Shown piece by piece: positions 33,840 to 42,798 of a stretch of 64,000 nt of DNA. Position 1 is the stretch's first letter. Each line of letters opens with the position of its first letter. Below the pieces are notes generated by a model that saw nothing but the letters and a program-made list of their open reading frames with translations, ran no database searches and was not told the origin of the DNA. Both the position numbers and the translations under genes were made by a program. Source of the DNA: Avidehalobacter sp964569265 (GTDB lineage Bacteria > Bacillota > Dehalobacteriia > UBA4068 > UBA4997); NCBI GenBank assembly GCA_964569265.1, contig CAZMTO010000003.1, positions 1 through 64,000 of the forward strand. Reading direction: 5' to 3'.

Positions 33840-34667
33840 TTGGATCCGAAAAAAAAGAAGCTGATGATAGGCGGTTTATCTGCCTGTTTGGTAATACTGG
33901 TGTTGTTCCTGGCGGGGTTAACCTCTACCGAGCGGGAAAATATCTCTACACCGGAACAGTTTTTGCGAGAAATGCTGGCTCCGTTTCAAAACGGGGCCAG
34001 TGTTGTATCGGCTAATATTCACAACTGGGGCGCATACTTGCAGGGTGTTGATAACATACGGGCAGAAAACGAGGAGCTTTTGCGCGAGGTAAGCGAGCTG
34101 CGTATGCAACTGGTAAATTATGCGGAATACGAGCAGGAAAACGACCGTTTGCGCGAGCTTTTGCACACCGTAAAGGATTACAGCGCCGATTTTAATTATG
34201 TTACCACCAAAGTAGTAAACCGCGAGCAAAGCAGTTGGTATAAAACGCTGATTATTAACGGCGGCGCCGATGACGGGTTTGCAGTGGGGATGCCGGTGGT
34301 ATCGGCACAGGGCGTGGTAGGGCGTATTATCAATACGTCGGCACACACTGCCGAAGTTTTGCTGATAACCGACCGTGAAGGTGCAGTTAGCGCTATGGTA
34401 CAAAAAACGCGCACGGTAGGCGTGGTAGAAGGTGACGGCGAAACCGACAGCCTTAGTATGATACACGTGCCCTACGATGCCGAAATAGAAAATTATCAGC
34501 AGGTTATAACGTCGGGCTACGGCGGTGTATACCCCAAGGGGCTGCTGATAGGCTACATTAACAGCATAGACCTGGAAAGTGACGGGTTAATGCTGAATGT
34601 TGGCGTGCGCTCTTATGTAGATTTTAATCGGCTGGAAGAAGTTATGGTGCTTACACCTAAAAAATAA
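33840..34667 (+). CDS. mreC: Rod-shape protein MreC
   Basis: Bitopic scaffold of the elongation machinery. It has one N-terminal TM helix (about 8-28), a coiled coil (IRAENEELLREVSELRMQL, about 65-90), then the beta-rich C-terminal domain (GMPVVSAQGVVGRI). I chose TTG 33840 (275 aa) because GCAGGAGG ends at 33830, nine bases upstream; the GTG at 33831 abuts that site. mreD starts ten bases after the stop. Confidence 0.93.
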   Translation: MDPKKKKLMIGGLSACLVILVLFLAGLTSTERENISTPEQFLREMLAPFQNGASVVSANIHNWGAYLQGVDNIRAENEELLREVSELRMQLVNYAEYEQENDRLRELLHTVKDYSADFNYVTTKVVNREQSSWYKTLIINGGADDGFAVGMPVVSAQGVVGRIINTSAHTAEVLLITDREGAVSAMVQKTRTVGVVEGDGETDSLSMIHVPYDAEIENYQQVITSGYGGVYPKGLLIGYINSIDLESDGLMLNVGVRSYVDFNRLEEVMVLTPKK

Positions 34668-34677
34668 GGAGGCTGCT

Positions 34678-35196
34678 ATGTATAATTGGCGGCGTTACGC
34701 AACACTGGTCGTTTTATATGCCGTGGCCTTAATTTTGCAGTACGGCGTGCTTAATAATTTGGGCTGGGGTGTTTTTTGCCCGCTGCTGCTGGTTTTTTTT
34801 CCGGTATTTGGGGGGCTGCTGGGCGGCGGTGTTTGCGGCCTGGCGCACGGGCTGCTGTGCGGCCTGCTGATAGATTTGGTAATTGGGCGCTTTATTGGGC
34901 TTAATATGCTGGTTTGGGCGCTGGTTGGCTGGCTGTGCGGCTATTTGTCGCGCGGGCTTTTTAAAGAAAACTACTTTATTGCCATTGTGTCGGTGTTGCT
35001 GGCTTACCCGGCTGGCTGCCTGCTGTATGCGGTGCTGGTGGGGCTTATATCCGGCCACTTTTTTTCAATGACGCAGATAGGGCGGATAATTTTGGGCGGC
35101 ATACCAACAAACTGCTTTATTGCGCCGCTTATTTATCTGCCGGTATACAGGTCTTTGCAATACGGCTGGTTGAAGCGCCAAAAAAAGAAGTCGTGA
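34678..35196 (+). CDS. mreD: Rod-shape membrane protein MreD
   Basis: A 172-residue polytopic membrane protein with five to six hydrophobic helices, between mreC and the PBP2 gene. Sequence is weakly conserved in the family, so the call rests mainly on position, length and the ECF-like pattern (GLLCGLLIDLVIGRFIGLN). AAGGAGG lies six bases before the ATG. Confidence 0.88.
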   Translation: MYNWRRYATLVVLYAVALILQYGVLNNLGWGVFCPLLLVFFPVFGGLLGGGVCGLAHGLLCGLLIDLVIGRFIGLNMLVWALVGWLCGYLSRGLFKENYFIAIVSVLLAYPAGCLLYAVLVGLISGHFFSMTQIGRIILGGIPTNCFIAPLIYLPVYRSLQYGWLKRQKKKS

Positions 35197-35247
35197 GCAA
35201 ACAGGCTGATTTTTGGATAGTGTAACTTTGATTAGGAGATTTTGGGT

Positions 35248-37173
35248 ATGTTCCAAATAAACAAACCGACAGAAAGTGCATCGAATCAAGAGCTGCAAAA
35301 GCGTGCAGTGTGGTTTGTGGCCGTAATGTGCCTGATGTTTTTTGCCATTGCCGTAAAGCTGTTTGCGCTGCAAATTTTAAACACCGATATTTACACGTCA
35401 ATATCCAGCAACAACCAAATGAGAATGATAAGCCAGCCGGCCAAGCGCGGTGATATTTTTGACCGCAACGGTGTAAAGCTGGCAGGTTCGCAAATTTGCT
35501 ATGATATATGTATTTCATCGGCGCAGGTAAAAGGTGATGCCCTTACGGTGCTGGCTGAAAATTTGTCGGCATATTTAAAAGACCCTGAGCTTACTGCCGA
35601 GGAGATCGTCAACAAGGTATCGGGTAATGTGCGCGGTTACCAGCCGGTGGTAATAAAAACCCTGCCGGCCGAAGGTAACCAGCATTTAATTGCCATGCTG
35701 GAAGAACACCGCACCGAGCTGCCGGGCCTGCTGATAATGGAGGAGCCGGTACGTGTTTATCCGCAGGGAAAACTGGCCAGCCATATTATTGGCCAAATGG
35801 GGCGTATAACCGATACCGATGCCGACCTGCTGGAAAGCTACGATTATACTACCAGCGACTGGGTAGGTAAGGCCGGGCTGGAAAAAACCATGGAGCGCTT
35901 TACCGATACCGAGGGCAACGAGATAGGCTTGCGCGGCCAGCGTGGTTTAAGTGTGTTAGAGGTAGATTCCAAGCACCGTATTGTCCGTACAATATCCGAA
36001 GAACCCAGCGTTGCCGGTAATTCTCTGATGTTAACTATAGACAGTAAAATTCAGCAGGCTATGGAAGCTTCTCTGGCGGCAACAGTAAAAAAAATAGCGC
36101 AAAGCAGGCCAAAGGCCAAAGCCGGTGCCGGTGTACTGTTAGATGTTAAAACCGGTGCCGTGCTGGGTATGGCATCGTACCCGGATTATGACCCGCAAAA
36201 TTTTATTGACGGTTTAAACAGTGCGCTTTCGGCCTACTATTATGATGATACCCTAAAGCCTACTTATAACCGGGCGGTGCAGGCTGCTTACCCGGTAGGC
36301 TCCACATTTAAGGTATCTACAGCGCTGGCTGCCCTGGTAAGCGGTGTTGTTGACGCTAACACCACTATTACCTGCGGGCCGGAAACCTGGGCCGAAGAAG
36401 ATATAGCCAAGTGCCCCAAAGCACACGGCACGGTAAATTTAAGCAAGGCTATGGCGGTATCGTGCAACGTGTATTTTGAAAAGGTAGCGGCTATGGCCGG
36501 CATAAACAGTATGTATGATACCTTTAAAAAGCTGGGCTATGGGCAGCTTACCGGCATTGAGCTTACCGGTGAATCGCGCGGGCTGCTGGCTAACCCGGAA
36601 TATAAAAAGCTTAACTTTGAAGGCTACGAGGCCGACTGGCATCGTTACGATACTTACTATATGGCTATTGGCCAGGGTTACAGCTATTATACACCCTTGC
36701 AGGTTGCGCAGGCTGTGGCTACCATTGCCAACCGCGGTGTGCGTATGCAGCCGCATTTGGTAGAAAAAATAGTTGATTACACCGGCGAAACCGTATACCA
36801 GTGGGAACCGCGTGTTATGGACGAAATTACCATAAGCGATTATAATCTTAATGCACTTTATAACGCTATGAAGGCAGTAACCTCTGACGGCGGTACGGCG
36901 TATTCTCTGTTTGGCAGCTACCCGGTAAAGGTGGCGGCTAAAACCGGTACGGCGCAAACCGGCCTGGTGGGTGATGATAAAAATAAGGATTACCATGGGT
37001 GGTTTATTGCTTTTGCCCCGGCAGATGACCCGCAGGTGGCTTTTGCCGGTATGATAGAATACGGCTACCACGGTTATGCTTCGGCCGGTGCAGTGTGCAA
37101 GGCTGCCTTTGATGCTTATTTTGGTTTAGAGGGTGTACAGACACAAACGGTATATTCTACGGTGGTGGAATAG
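35248..37173 (+). CDS. mrdA: Penicillin-binding protein 2 (class B, elongation transpeptidase)
   Basis: Cross-links peptidoglycan during elongation, paired with RodA. TM helix at about 22-45, PBP dimerisation domain (about 55-230), transpeptidase domain (about 260-630). Active-site motifs: SxxK in PVGSTFKVST, SxN in AVSCNVYF, and KTG in AAKTGTAQTG. I chose ATG 35248 (641 aa), about nine bases after AGGAG. It ends the mre cluster; the next 285 bases are non-coding. Confidence 0.95.
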   Translation: MFQINKPTESASNQELQKRAVWFVAVMCLMFFAIAVKLFALQILNTDIYTSISSNNQMRMISQPAKRGDIFDRNGVKLAGSQICYDICISSAQVKGDALTVLAENLSAYLKDPELTAEEIVNKVSGNVRGYQPVVIKTLPAEGNQHLIAMLEEHRTELPGLLIMEEPVRVYPQGKLASHIIGQMGRITDTDADLLESYDYTTSDWVGKAGLEKTMERFTDTEGNEIGLRGQRGLSVLEVDSKHRIVRTISEEPSVAGNSLMLTIDSKIQQAMEASLAATVKKIAQSRPKAKAGAGVLLDVKTGAVLGMASYPDYDPQNFIDGLNSALSAYYYDDTLKPTYNRAVQAAYPVGSTFKVSTALAALVSGVVDANTTITCGPETWAEEDIAKCPKAHGTVNLSKAMAVSCNVYFEKVAAMAGINSMYDTFKKLGYGQLTGIELTGESRGLLANPEYKKLNFEGYEADWHRYDTYYMAIGQGYSYYTPLQVAQAVATIANRGVRMQPHLVEKIVDYTGETVYQWEPRVMDEITISDYNLNALYNAMKAVTSDGGTAYSLFGSYPVKVAAKTGTAQTGLVGDDKNKDYHGWFIAFAPADDPQVAFAGMIEYGYHGYASAGAVCKAAFDAYFGLEGVQTQTVYSTVVE

Positions 37174-37458
37174 GTTGTTGGCGCTGCCAAAGGCTGCGCC
37201 CATAAAAAGGAGTGATTGCTTTAAGCAGTTTTGTAAAATAAAATAACCAACCATAAAGCTTTTTGTACTATAATGCTTAAAAATAATGCTTAAAAATGCC
37301 AAAACACCGACAAATTGCCGTATAACTGCCGGTATAGGCCGAAATACCGCATAATTTGGCGCAAAACACCCGGTATTTTGTCAAGGAAATATTACTGACC
37401 GCAAAGAAAATAAATGCTTAGGCAAACAACAGAAATTTGTTTAAGGAGGTACAGTGAT
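37174..37458. other. Intergenic region before minC with hairpin and tandem repeat
   Basis: It holds a strong hairpin (GGCGCTGCC/GGCTGCGCC, 37180-37200, no T tract), a TATAAT at 37269-37274 without a good -35, a perfect tandem duplication of the 13-mer ATAATGCTTAAAA (37270-37295), and the AAGGAGG of minC at 37443. No open frame matching a MinC N-terminal domain was found in it. Confidence 0.5.
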
Positions 37459-37848
37459 TTGGATATGACACAAGCCGGCATTGTAATAAGCGAGGGTGTT
37501 GCGGTAAGGCGCGATACAACAATGATACAGCGTACCTTAAGGTCGGGCCAAACGGTAAGATTTGACGGTAATGTTTTGGTGCTGGGCGATGTAAACCCCG
37601 GTGCCGAAATTATTGCAGCCGGGCACGTAGTGGTTATGGGGGTGCTAAGGGGAGTGGTACACGCCGGGGCTAACGGTGATACACAGGCCACTGTAACAGC
37701 ACTTTGGCTGCTGCCCACCCAGATACGCATTGCCTCTTGTATTACCCGCCCGCCGGACGGCACAGCTATACCGGATACGTATCGACCGGAAGTAGCAAGG
37801 TTTAAAGACGGCGAGGTAGTTATCGAAAAATATGTTGTCTGCAAGTAA
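37459..37848 (+). CDS. minC: Septum-site protein MinC, C-terminal domain only
   Basis: The 129-residue product is the MinC beta-helix domain, which binds MinD: TLRSGQTVRFDGNVLVLGDV, NPGAEIIAAGHVVVMGVLRG, VHAGANGDTQATV. The N-terminal FtsZ-inhibiting domain (about 100 residues in the usual 210-230-residue MinC) is absent and not encoded upstream. TTG 37459 lies nine bases after AAGGAGG; ATG 37465 is an alternative start. It is directly followed by minD and minE, which supports identity. It may still recruit partners to MinD, but FtsZ inhibition by the classic route seems unlikely. Confidence 0.88.
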   Translation: MDMTQAGIVISEGVAVRRDTTMIQRTLRSGQTVRFDGNVLVLGDVNPGAEIIAAGHVVVMGVLRGVVHAGANGDTQATVTALWLLPTQIRIASCITRPPDGTAIPDTYRPEVARFKDGEVVIEKYVVCK

Positions 37849-37876
37849 GCATTGTTAGTTTAAGGAGGAAGTTTTT

Positions 37877-38671
37877 ATGGGTTTTGTATATGTCGTTACC
37901 TCCGGCAAGGGCGGTGTCGGCAAAACCACCACCACGGCCAATTTGGGTGCCGGGCTGGCCAGGCTGGGCCGGCAGGTGTGTATGTTAGACACTGATATTG
38001 GGCTGAGAAACCTTGATGTAGTGCTGGGGCTGGAAAATCGCATTGTTTATGATATTGTGGACGTTGTGCAGGGCAAGTGCCGCCTAAAGCAGGCGCTTAT
38101 ACGCGATAAACGCTTTGATAATATGTTTTTGCTGCCGGCAGCGCAGACCAAAGATAAAACGGCAATATCCGAACAGCAGATGATAAACCTGATAGCCAAC
38201 CTGAAGCCGGAATTTGATTACATAATCATAGATTGCCCGGCCGGAATTGAGCATGGGTTTAAAAATGCTGTTGCCGGCGCTGATAAAGCTATTGTGGTTA
38301 CTGCCCCCGAAGTATCGGCGGTGCGGGATGCCGACCGTATAATCGGCCTGTTAGAAGCCCATGGCCTTGGTGAGCCGCACCTTATAATAAACCGCATAAG
38401 GCCGCGTATGGTGCAAAGCGGCGATATGATGTCGGTGGAGGATATGTTGGAAATTTTGGCAGTGGAGCTTTTGGGCATTGTACCGGACGATGATTCAATC
38501 GTAACATCTACTAATCGCGGTGAACCTGCCGTGTTAGACGATTGTTCGAAGGCGGGGCAGGCGTATCGAAATATTACCCGCCGCCTTTGCGGAGAAGCTG
38601 TGCCGCTGTTGGATTTGACAGAAAAAGACGGTTTTTTCAGCCGGCTTAAAAGCATTTTGGTAGGGCGATAA
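37877..38671 (+). CDS. minD: Septum-site ATPase MinD
   Basis: Membrane-cycling ATPase placing the division site. The deviant Walker A motif GKGGVGKTTTTANLG is at residues 10-24, switch I/II segments are LDTDIGLRNLD and IIDCPAGIEHG, and a C-terminal amphipathic membrane anchor (GFFSRLKSILVGR) ends the protein. The 264-residue length is typical. GGAGG lies about seven bases before the ATG. minE follows after 12 bases. Confidence 0.97.
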   Translation: MGFVYVVTSGKGGVGKTTTTANLGAGLARLGRQVCMLDTDIGLRNLDVVLGLENRIVYDIVDVVQGKCRLKQALIRDKRFDNMFLLPAAQTKDKTAISEQQMINLIANLKPEFDYIIIDCPAGIEHGFKNAVAGADKAIVVTAPEVSAVRDADRIIGLLEAHGLGEPHLIINRIRPRMVQSGDMMSVEDMLEILAVELLGIVPDDDSIVTSTNRGEPAVLDDCSKAGQAYRNITRRLCGEAVPLLDLTEKDGFFSRLKSILVGR

Positions 38672-38683
38672 GGAGGCGGCATA

Positions 38684-38956
38684 ATGAGTTTTTCGGAAAT
38701 TTTAACGAAATTCTTTCCTAAAGAAGCAAAACCCGGCAGTAAAGAAATTGCTAAAGAACGCCTGCGCCTGGTGCTGGTGCAGGACAGAGGCAACAGCATA
38801 CCGGACGAAATGCTGTTAAAGCTTAGAGCCGAGCTTATAGATGTAATATCTCGCTATATGGTGATAGACGAAGACCAACTGGATATGGGCTTTAATAAAA
38901 GCGAGGGAGAAATTGCTCTGGTTGCCAGCATACCGGTGGTGCGTATAAAACAATAG
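38684..38956 (+). CDS. minE: Cell-division topological factor MinE
   Basis: A 90-residue protein that stimulates MinD ATPase and drives oscillation. The anti-MinCD region includes AKERLRLVLVQDRG (about 24-38); the topological-specificity domain follows (MVIDEDQLDMGF). Its presence, instead of DivIVA-MinJ alone, separates this organism from Bacillus and agrees with Negativicutes and many Clostridia. AGGAGG lies about seven bases before the ATG. Confidence 0.95.
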   Translation: MSFSEILTKFFPKEAKPGSKEIAKERLRLVLVQDRGNSIPDEMLLKLRAELIDVISRYMVIDEDQLDMGFNKSEGEIALVASIPVVRIKQ

Positions 38957-39057
38957 CGTTAAATAATAAGATATATTTAATAATATGACAGATTATATAG
39001 AATATTTGGGGATAAAATGTTGAAACGGCAAGTGGGAATTTTGTTAGGTGATAGATA

Positions 39058-40224
39058 GTGTTTGATAAAAAAATGTTAAAAAATATTGACTGGCTGTTTG
39101 TGGTGCTGCTGTTTACATTGCTGGGCATAAGCCTGTTTGTGCTGGCGTCGGCATCGGGCAATTTGGTTAGCAACCGCCCGTATTATTACGTGCAGCGGCA
39201 GGCAGTGTGGGCATTGCTGGGCATTGCGGTGGCGGCGTTTGTCGGCTGGTTTAATTACCGGGACTTGCAGCGCTTTGCCTTGCCGGTATACTTAATATCT
39301 TTGGCGCTGCTTATAGGTGTGCTGTTTGTTGAGCCAACCAACGGTTTGGATGCTTACCGTTGGTTCAGGTTTGGTTCGTTCAGCTTTCAGCCGTCGGAAT
39401 TAGCCAAGCTGGCCATAATTTTAACCCTGGCGGCATATTTGGCCAATAATCAAGACCGAATAAACGAATGGCGCGTGTTTATCGGCGTAATTTTGCTTAC
39501 GGTGGTGCCAATGCTGCTTATTATGAAGGAGCCTGACCTTGGTACGGCGCTGATTTTTGGCTTTATTATGGTTATAATGATGTGGCTGGGCGGCATACCG
39601 CGGCGCCGCGTGCTGGTGCTGGTGCTTATTGCGCTGCTGCTGGTGGGTTTGGTGTTTGTAGACCTTTGGTTTGCTACCGACGGCTTTACTCATCTGGCAG
39701 AAAATCTTTCTCTGCCGCTGCCGATAAAAACTTACCAGCTAAACCGTTTGATAATTTTTGTAAACCCGGAAATGGATCCAACCAACACCGGCTATCAGAT
39801 AATACAATCTAAGGTGGCCATAGGTTCCGGCGGCTTGTTTGGCAAGGGCTACGGAGAAGGCAGTCAGGTGCAGAACAATTTTTTGCCCGACCACCATACC
39901 GACTTTATTTTTGCGGTTATCGGTGAGGAGCTGGGCTTTATCGGCGGCATAATGATTTTGGCGGTATACGTGCTGCTGCTGCTGTTGGCGGTGCGCATAG
40001 CACTGCGGGCCGCTGATATGTTCGGTACGCTGATAGTGTCGGGTGTGGCGGCAATGCTGCTGTTCCAAATATTTGTAAATATCGGTATGACGGTGGGACT
40101 TATGCCCGTTACCGGTATTACCCTGCCGCTGCTAAGCTACGGCGGTACCAGCCTGCTGATAAATATGCTGGCGCTGGGGCTGGTGCTTTCGGTAAATATG
40201 CGCAGCAAAACCCAACTGTTCTAA
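39058..40224 (+). CDS. rodA: SEDS peptidoglycan glycosyltransferase RodA
   Basis: Polymerises glycan strands from lipid II during elongation, with PBP2. The 388-residue protein has about ten hydrophobic helices and SEDS motifs WFRFGSFSFQPSELAKLAII, KEPDLGTALIF, HHTDFIFAVIGEELG and LPLLSYGGTSL. GTG 39058 is taken as start; the ribosome binding site (TTAGGTGA) is weak, and ATG 39073 is an alternative. I name it RodA rather than FtsW because it lies with mre/min genes and PBP2. Confidence 0.92.
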   Translation: MFDKKMLKNIDWLFVVLLFTLLGISLFVLASASGNLVSNRPYYYVQRQAVWALLGIAVAAFVGWFNYRDLQRFALPVYLISLALLIGVLFVEPTNGLDAYRWFRFGSFSFQPSELAKLAIILTLAAYLANNQDRINEWRVFIGVILLTVVPMLLIMKEPDLGTALIFGFIMVIMMWLGGIPRRRVLVLVLIALLLVGLVFVDLWFATDGFTHLAENLSLPLPIKTYQLNRLIIFVNPEMDPTNTGYQIIQSKVAIGSGGLFGKGYGEGSQVQNNFLPDHHTDFIFAVIGEELGFIGGIMILAVYVLLLLLAVRIALRAADMFGTLIVSGVAAMLLFQIFVNIGMTVGLMPVTGITLPLLSYGGTSLLINMLALGLVLSVNMRSKTQLF

Positions 40225-40284
40225 AATAAATACCCTTTGGCATAGCAATATAACGTAAGTTATTTTGCAGCCGGAGGGTTTTTT

Positions 40285-41439
40285 ATGAAAATTTTGTTGT
40301 ATAATTGCCGCGCTTTTGTTTTTATGCTGTTGCTGCTGCTGTGTTGGCCGCTAAACGCTATGGCCGAAGCTTTGCCGGATATTGATGCCGCTGCCTATGT
40401 TTTAATGTCGGCGGATACCGGCGAAATTTTGGCACAGTCTAACGCCGATGCAAAGCGCTACCCGGCCAGTACCACCAAAATTATGACGCTGGTGCTGGCG
40501 TTAGAAGCTGTAGACCGCGGCGAGGTGAGCTTTGACGATATTGTTACCACCAGTGAATATGCTGCCGGTATGGGCGGATCTCAGGTGTATTTGTATGCCG
40601 GAGAAACCAGAACCCTTAAAGAAATGCTGATAGCAGTGGCGGTGGGCAGCGGCAACGATGCTGCTGTTGCGGTGGCCGAACATATTGGCGGCAGCGTGGG
40701 CAATTTTGTGGATATGATGAATCGACGTGCTGCCGAGCTTGGTATGACAGGTACGCATTATGCCAACCCGCACGGCCTGCATGATACCGAGCATTATACC
40801 ACGGCGCACGATATGGCGATTTTGGCGCAGCACGCTGTTAATGTGCCCTGTATGCTGGACTTTACCGGTATATACGAATACCGGTTTAGGGAAGAACCTA
40901 AGCCGCTGGTGCTGTGGAATACCAACCGCCTGCTAAAATGGTACGAAGGTGCCGATGGCCTTAAAACCGGCTATACGTCTGAGGCCGGGCGTAACCTGGC
41001 AGCTACAGCCAAGCGCGGTGATATGCGTCTGATATCGGTGGTTATGGGCGTAGAACCCAAGCAGGGCCATTTTACCGAAAGTATGAAGCTGCTAAACTAT
41101 GGCTTTAATAACTACACCTATAAGCTGCTGTATGCAGGCGGGGCAGCCATATGCAGCGTGCCGGTGCAAAAGGGGCAAATATCGGCGGTGGATGCCTATA
41201 TTGCCGAGCCTGCCGGTGTGTTGCTTAAAGCAGGTGATGGCGGTGAATATACTACGCAGATAAATGTTGCCGAGCTGCCATGTGCGCCGCTTGCTGCCAA
41301 TGTACCTATAGGTGAGCTGCAAATTATGCGCAACGGTGAAGTGATAAGCACCCTGCCGCTGTTAGCCGGGCAGGAGGTTGTTAAAATAGGTATAGGGCAG
41401 GCGTGGCGGCAAATGCTAAGCGAGGCGCTTGGTCTGTAA
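40285..41439 (+). CDS. dacF: D-alanyl-D-alanine carboxypeptidase, DacF-like
   Basis: Trims the terminal D-Ala of peptidoglycan stem peptides outside the membrane. It has a signal peptide (hydrophobic 12-28). Active-site motifs are SxxK in YPASTTKIMT, SxN in VGSGNDAAVAV, and KTG in DGLKTGYTSEAG. The C-terminal PBP5-C beta domain and an amphipathic tail follow. The 384-residue length fits DacF/PBP5. CGGAGGG precedes the ATG. A terminator follows immediately, ending the cell-wall block. Confidence 0.93.
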   Translation: MKILLYNCRAFVFMLLLLLCWPLNAMAEALPDIDAAAYVLMSADTGEILAQSNADAKRYPASTTKIMTLVLALEAVDRGEVSFDDIVTTSEYAAGMGGSQVYLYAGETRTLKEMLIAVAVGSGNDAAVAVAEHIGGSVGNFVDMMNRRAAELGMTGTHYANPHGLHDTEHYTTAHDMAILAQHAVNVPCMLDFTGIYEYRFREEPKPLVLWNTNRLLKWYEGADGLKTGYTSEAGRNLAATAKRGDMRLISVVMGVEPKQGHFTESMKLLNYGFNNYTYKLLYAGGAAICSVPVQKGQISAVDAYIAEPAGVLLKAGDGGEYTTQINVAELPCAPLAANVPIGELQIMRNGEVISTLPLLAGQEVVKIGIGQAWRQMLSEALGL

Positions 41440-41453
41440 GTGTGGAAAAAAAT

Positions 41454-41486
41454 TGCTGCCGACCGTTTGCTTGGCGGCATTTTTTT
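41454..41486 (+). terminator. Terminator after dacF
   Basis: TGCTGCCGA pairs with TTGGCGGCA (two wobble pairs) and is followed by seven T residues. Confidence 0.75.
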
Positions 41487-41603
41487 GTTTGTGGCGGTAA
41501 CATAAAAATATCAGCGGCAAAATATCGGTGGCTATGGCAGGGAAACGGCAACTTGCGGAGAAATTTATATATTTGGACATTTAGGCGCAAAGGAGGTTTG
41601 GCT

Positions 41604-42113
41604 GTGCGTATTTTGGGTATAGACCCCGGCACCGGCATTGTCGGCTGGGGAGTGATAGAAAAAAACTATAACCGGCTTACGGTAATAGATTGGGGCTGCA
41701 TACGTACCCCGGCGCACCAGCTTAATCAAAAGCGCCTTTGCGAAATATTTGACGGCATAAACCTGCTGATAAACGAATATAACCCGGACGAAATGGCCAT
41801 AGAGGAGCTGTTTTATAACCGCAACGTTACCACGGTTATAAGTGTGGCGCAGGCACGCGGTGTGTTGGTGCTGGCCGCCGCCCGCCGCGGCATACCGGTG
41901 TATGAATATACGCCCCTGCAAATAAAGCAAAGTGTTACCGGCTATGGCCGTGCCGAAAAAAAGCAGGTGCAGTATATGGTAAAAAATTTGTTGGAGCTTG
42001 ATGCTGTGCCCAAGCCGGACGATGCTGCCGATGCTTTGGCGGTGGCGGTGTGCCACAGTAACTGGCAGCAGGCTAACCATTGGCAAAAAAATACCGCAGA
42101 AAATCTGGTGTAG
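41604..42113 (+). CDS. ruvC: Holliday-junction endonuclease RuvC
   Basis: Cuts Holliday junctions symmetrically. Catalytic acids are seen in RILGIDPGTG (N-terminus), MAIEELFYNRNV (about 68), and the C-terminal DDAADALAVAVCH. GTG 41604 has AAAGGAGG nine bases upstream; the frame is open 67 codons further but crosses the dacF end and terminator. The 169-residue length is standard. ruvA follows after 43 bases. Confidence 0.95.
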   Translation: MRILGIDPGTGIVGWGVIEKNYNRLTVIDWGCIRTPAHQLNQKRLCEIFDGINLLINEYNPDEMAIEELFYNRNVTTVISVAQARGVLVLAAARRGIPVYEYTPLQIKQSVTGYGRAEKKQVQYMVKNLLELDAVPKPDDAADALAVAVCHSNWQQANHWQKNTAENLV

Positions 42114-42156
42114 ATGGGTTAGTTTATTTGACTTGGTATTTTACGGAGGTAATTTG

Positions 42157-42786
42157 ATGATTGCATATTTAACCGGTACGGTTATAGATGTTGCCGAAGA
42201 CAGTATTGTGTTGCTGTGCGGCGGGGTGGGGTATCTGGTGTTTGTGCCGCTTAACCGTTTGGCAGATTTACCGGCGGTTGGTGATGATTTGGCACTGTAC
42301 ACCTATATGCAGCTTACCAATCAGCCGGGCACGCAGGGCATAAGCCTGTTTGGCTTTGTAGAAAAACGTGAGCTTAAGCTGTTTAATCTGCTTACCGGTG
42401 TAAGCAGTATAGGCGCCAAAACCGCATTGGCCGCACTTAACAGCCTTAGCTATGCCGAACTGGTGGGCGCGGTGCAAATGGGCAATGTGCAAACGCTTAT
42501 GCGCATACCCGGTGTCGGTAAAAAATCGGCGGAACGTATTTTGCTGGAGCTTAAAGACAAAATTATGAAGCTTGAGCCGGAATATGCCCCGGCAGCAGCG
42601 GCAACCCCGGCGGTAAATAATCTGGCGGATAATTTGCGTAAAACTGCGGCTATGGCGCTTACGCAGTTGGGCTATGCACAAAGCACCGCTGCCGGTTATG
42701 TAGATGCCGTGTGTGCCGATATGCCCGACGATGCTGCCCTGGAGGATATTATTACTGCAGCCTTGCAGTTGGCTGCACGCGGATAG
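42157..42786 (+). CDS. ruvA: Holliday-junction branch-migration protein RuvA
   Basis: Tetrameric junction-binding subunit of RuvAB. The OB-fold begins MIAYLTGTVIDV, the helix-hairpin-helix region includes GVSSIGAKTALAAL and RIPGVGKKSAERILLELKDK, and the C-terminal RuvB-contacting helix ends the 209 residues. ATG 42157 has GGAGG seven bases upstream; the longer open frame overlaps ruvC and is a shadow. ruvB follows after 12 bases. Confidence 0.95.
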   Translation: MIAYLTGTVIDVAEDSIVLLCGGVGYLVFVPLNRLADLPAVGDDLALYTYMQLTNQPGTQGISLFGFVEKRELKLFNLLTGVSSIGAKTALAALNSLSYAELVGAVQMGNVQTLMRIPGVGKKSAERILLELKDKIMKLEPEYAPAAAATPAVNNLADNLRKTAAMALTQLGYAQSTAAGYVDAVCADMPDDAALEDIITAALQLAARG

Positions 42787-42798
42787 GAGGTATGACAG

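Noticed and set aside
37174..37458. A frameshifted MinC N-terminal domain upstream of minC
   Set aside because: No frame in the gap gives a run of plausible MinC N-domain sequence, and minC has its own ribosome binding site.
41403..41603. N-terminal extension of ruvC overlapping dacF
   Set aside because: The extra 67 codons cross the dacF end and its terminator; the GTG at 41604 has an AGGAGG and matches the family start.
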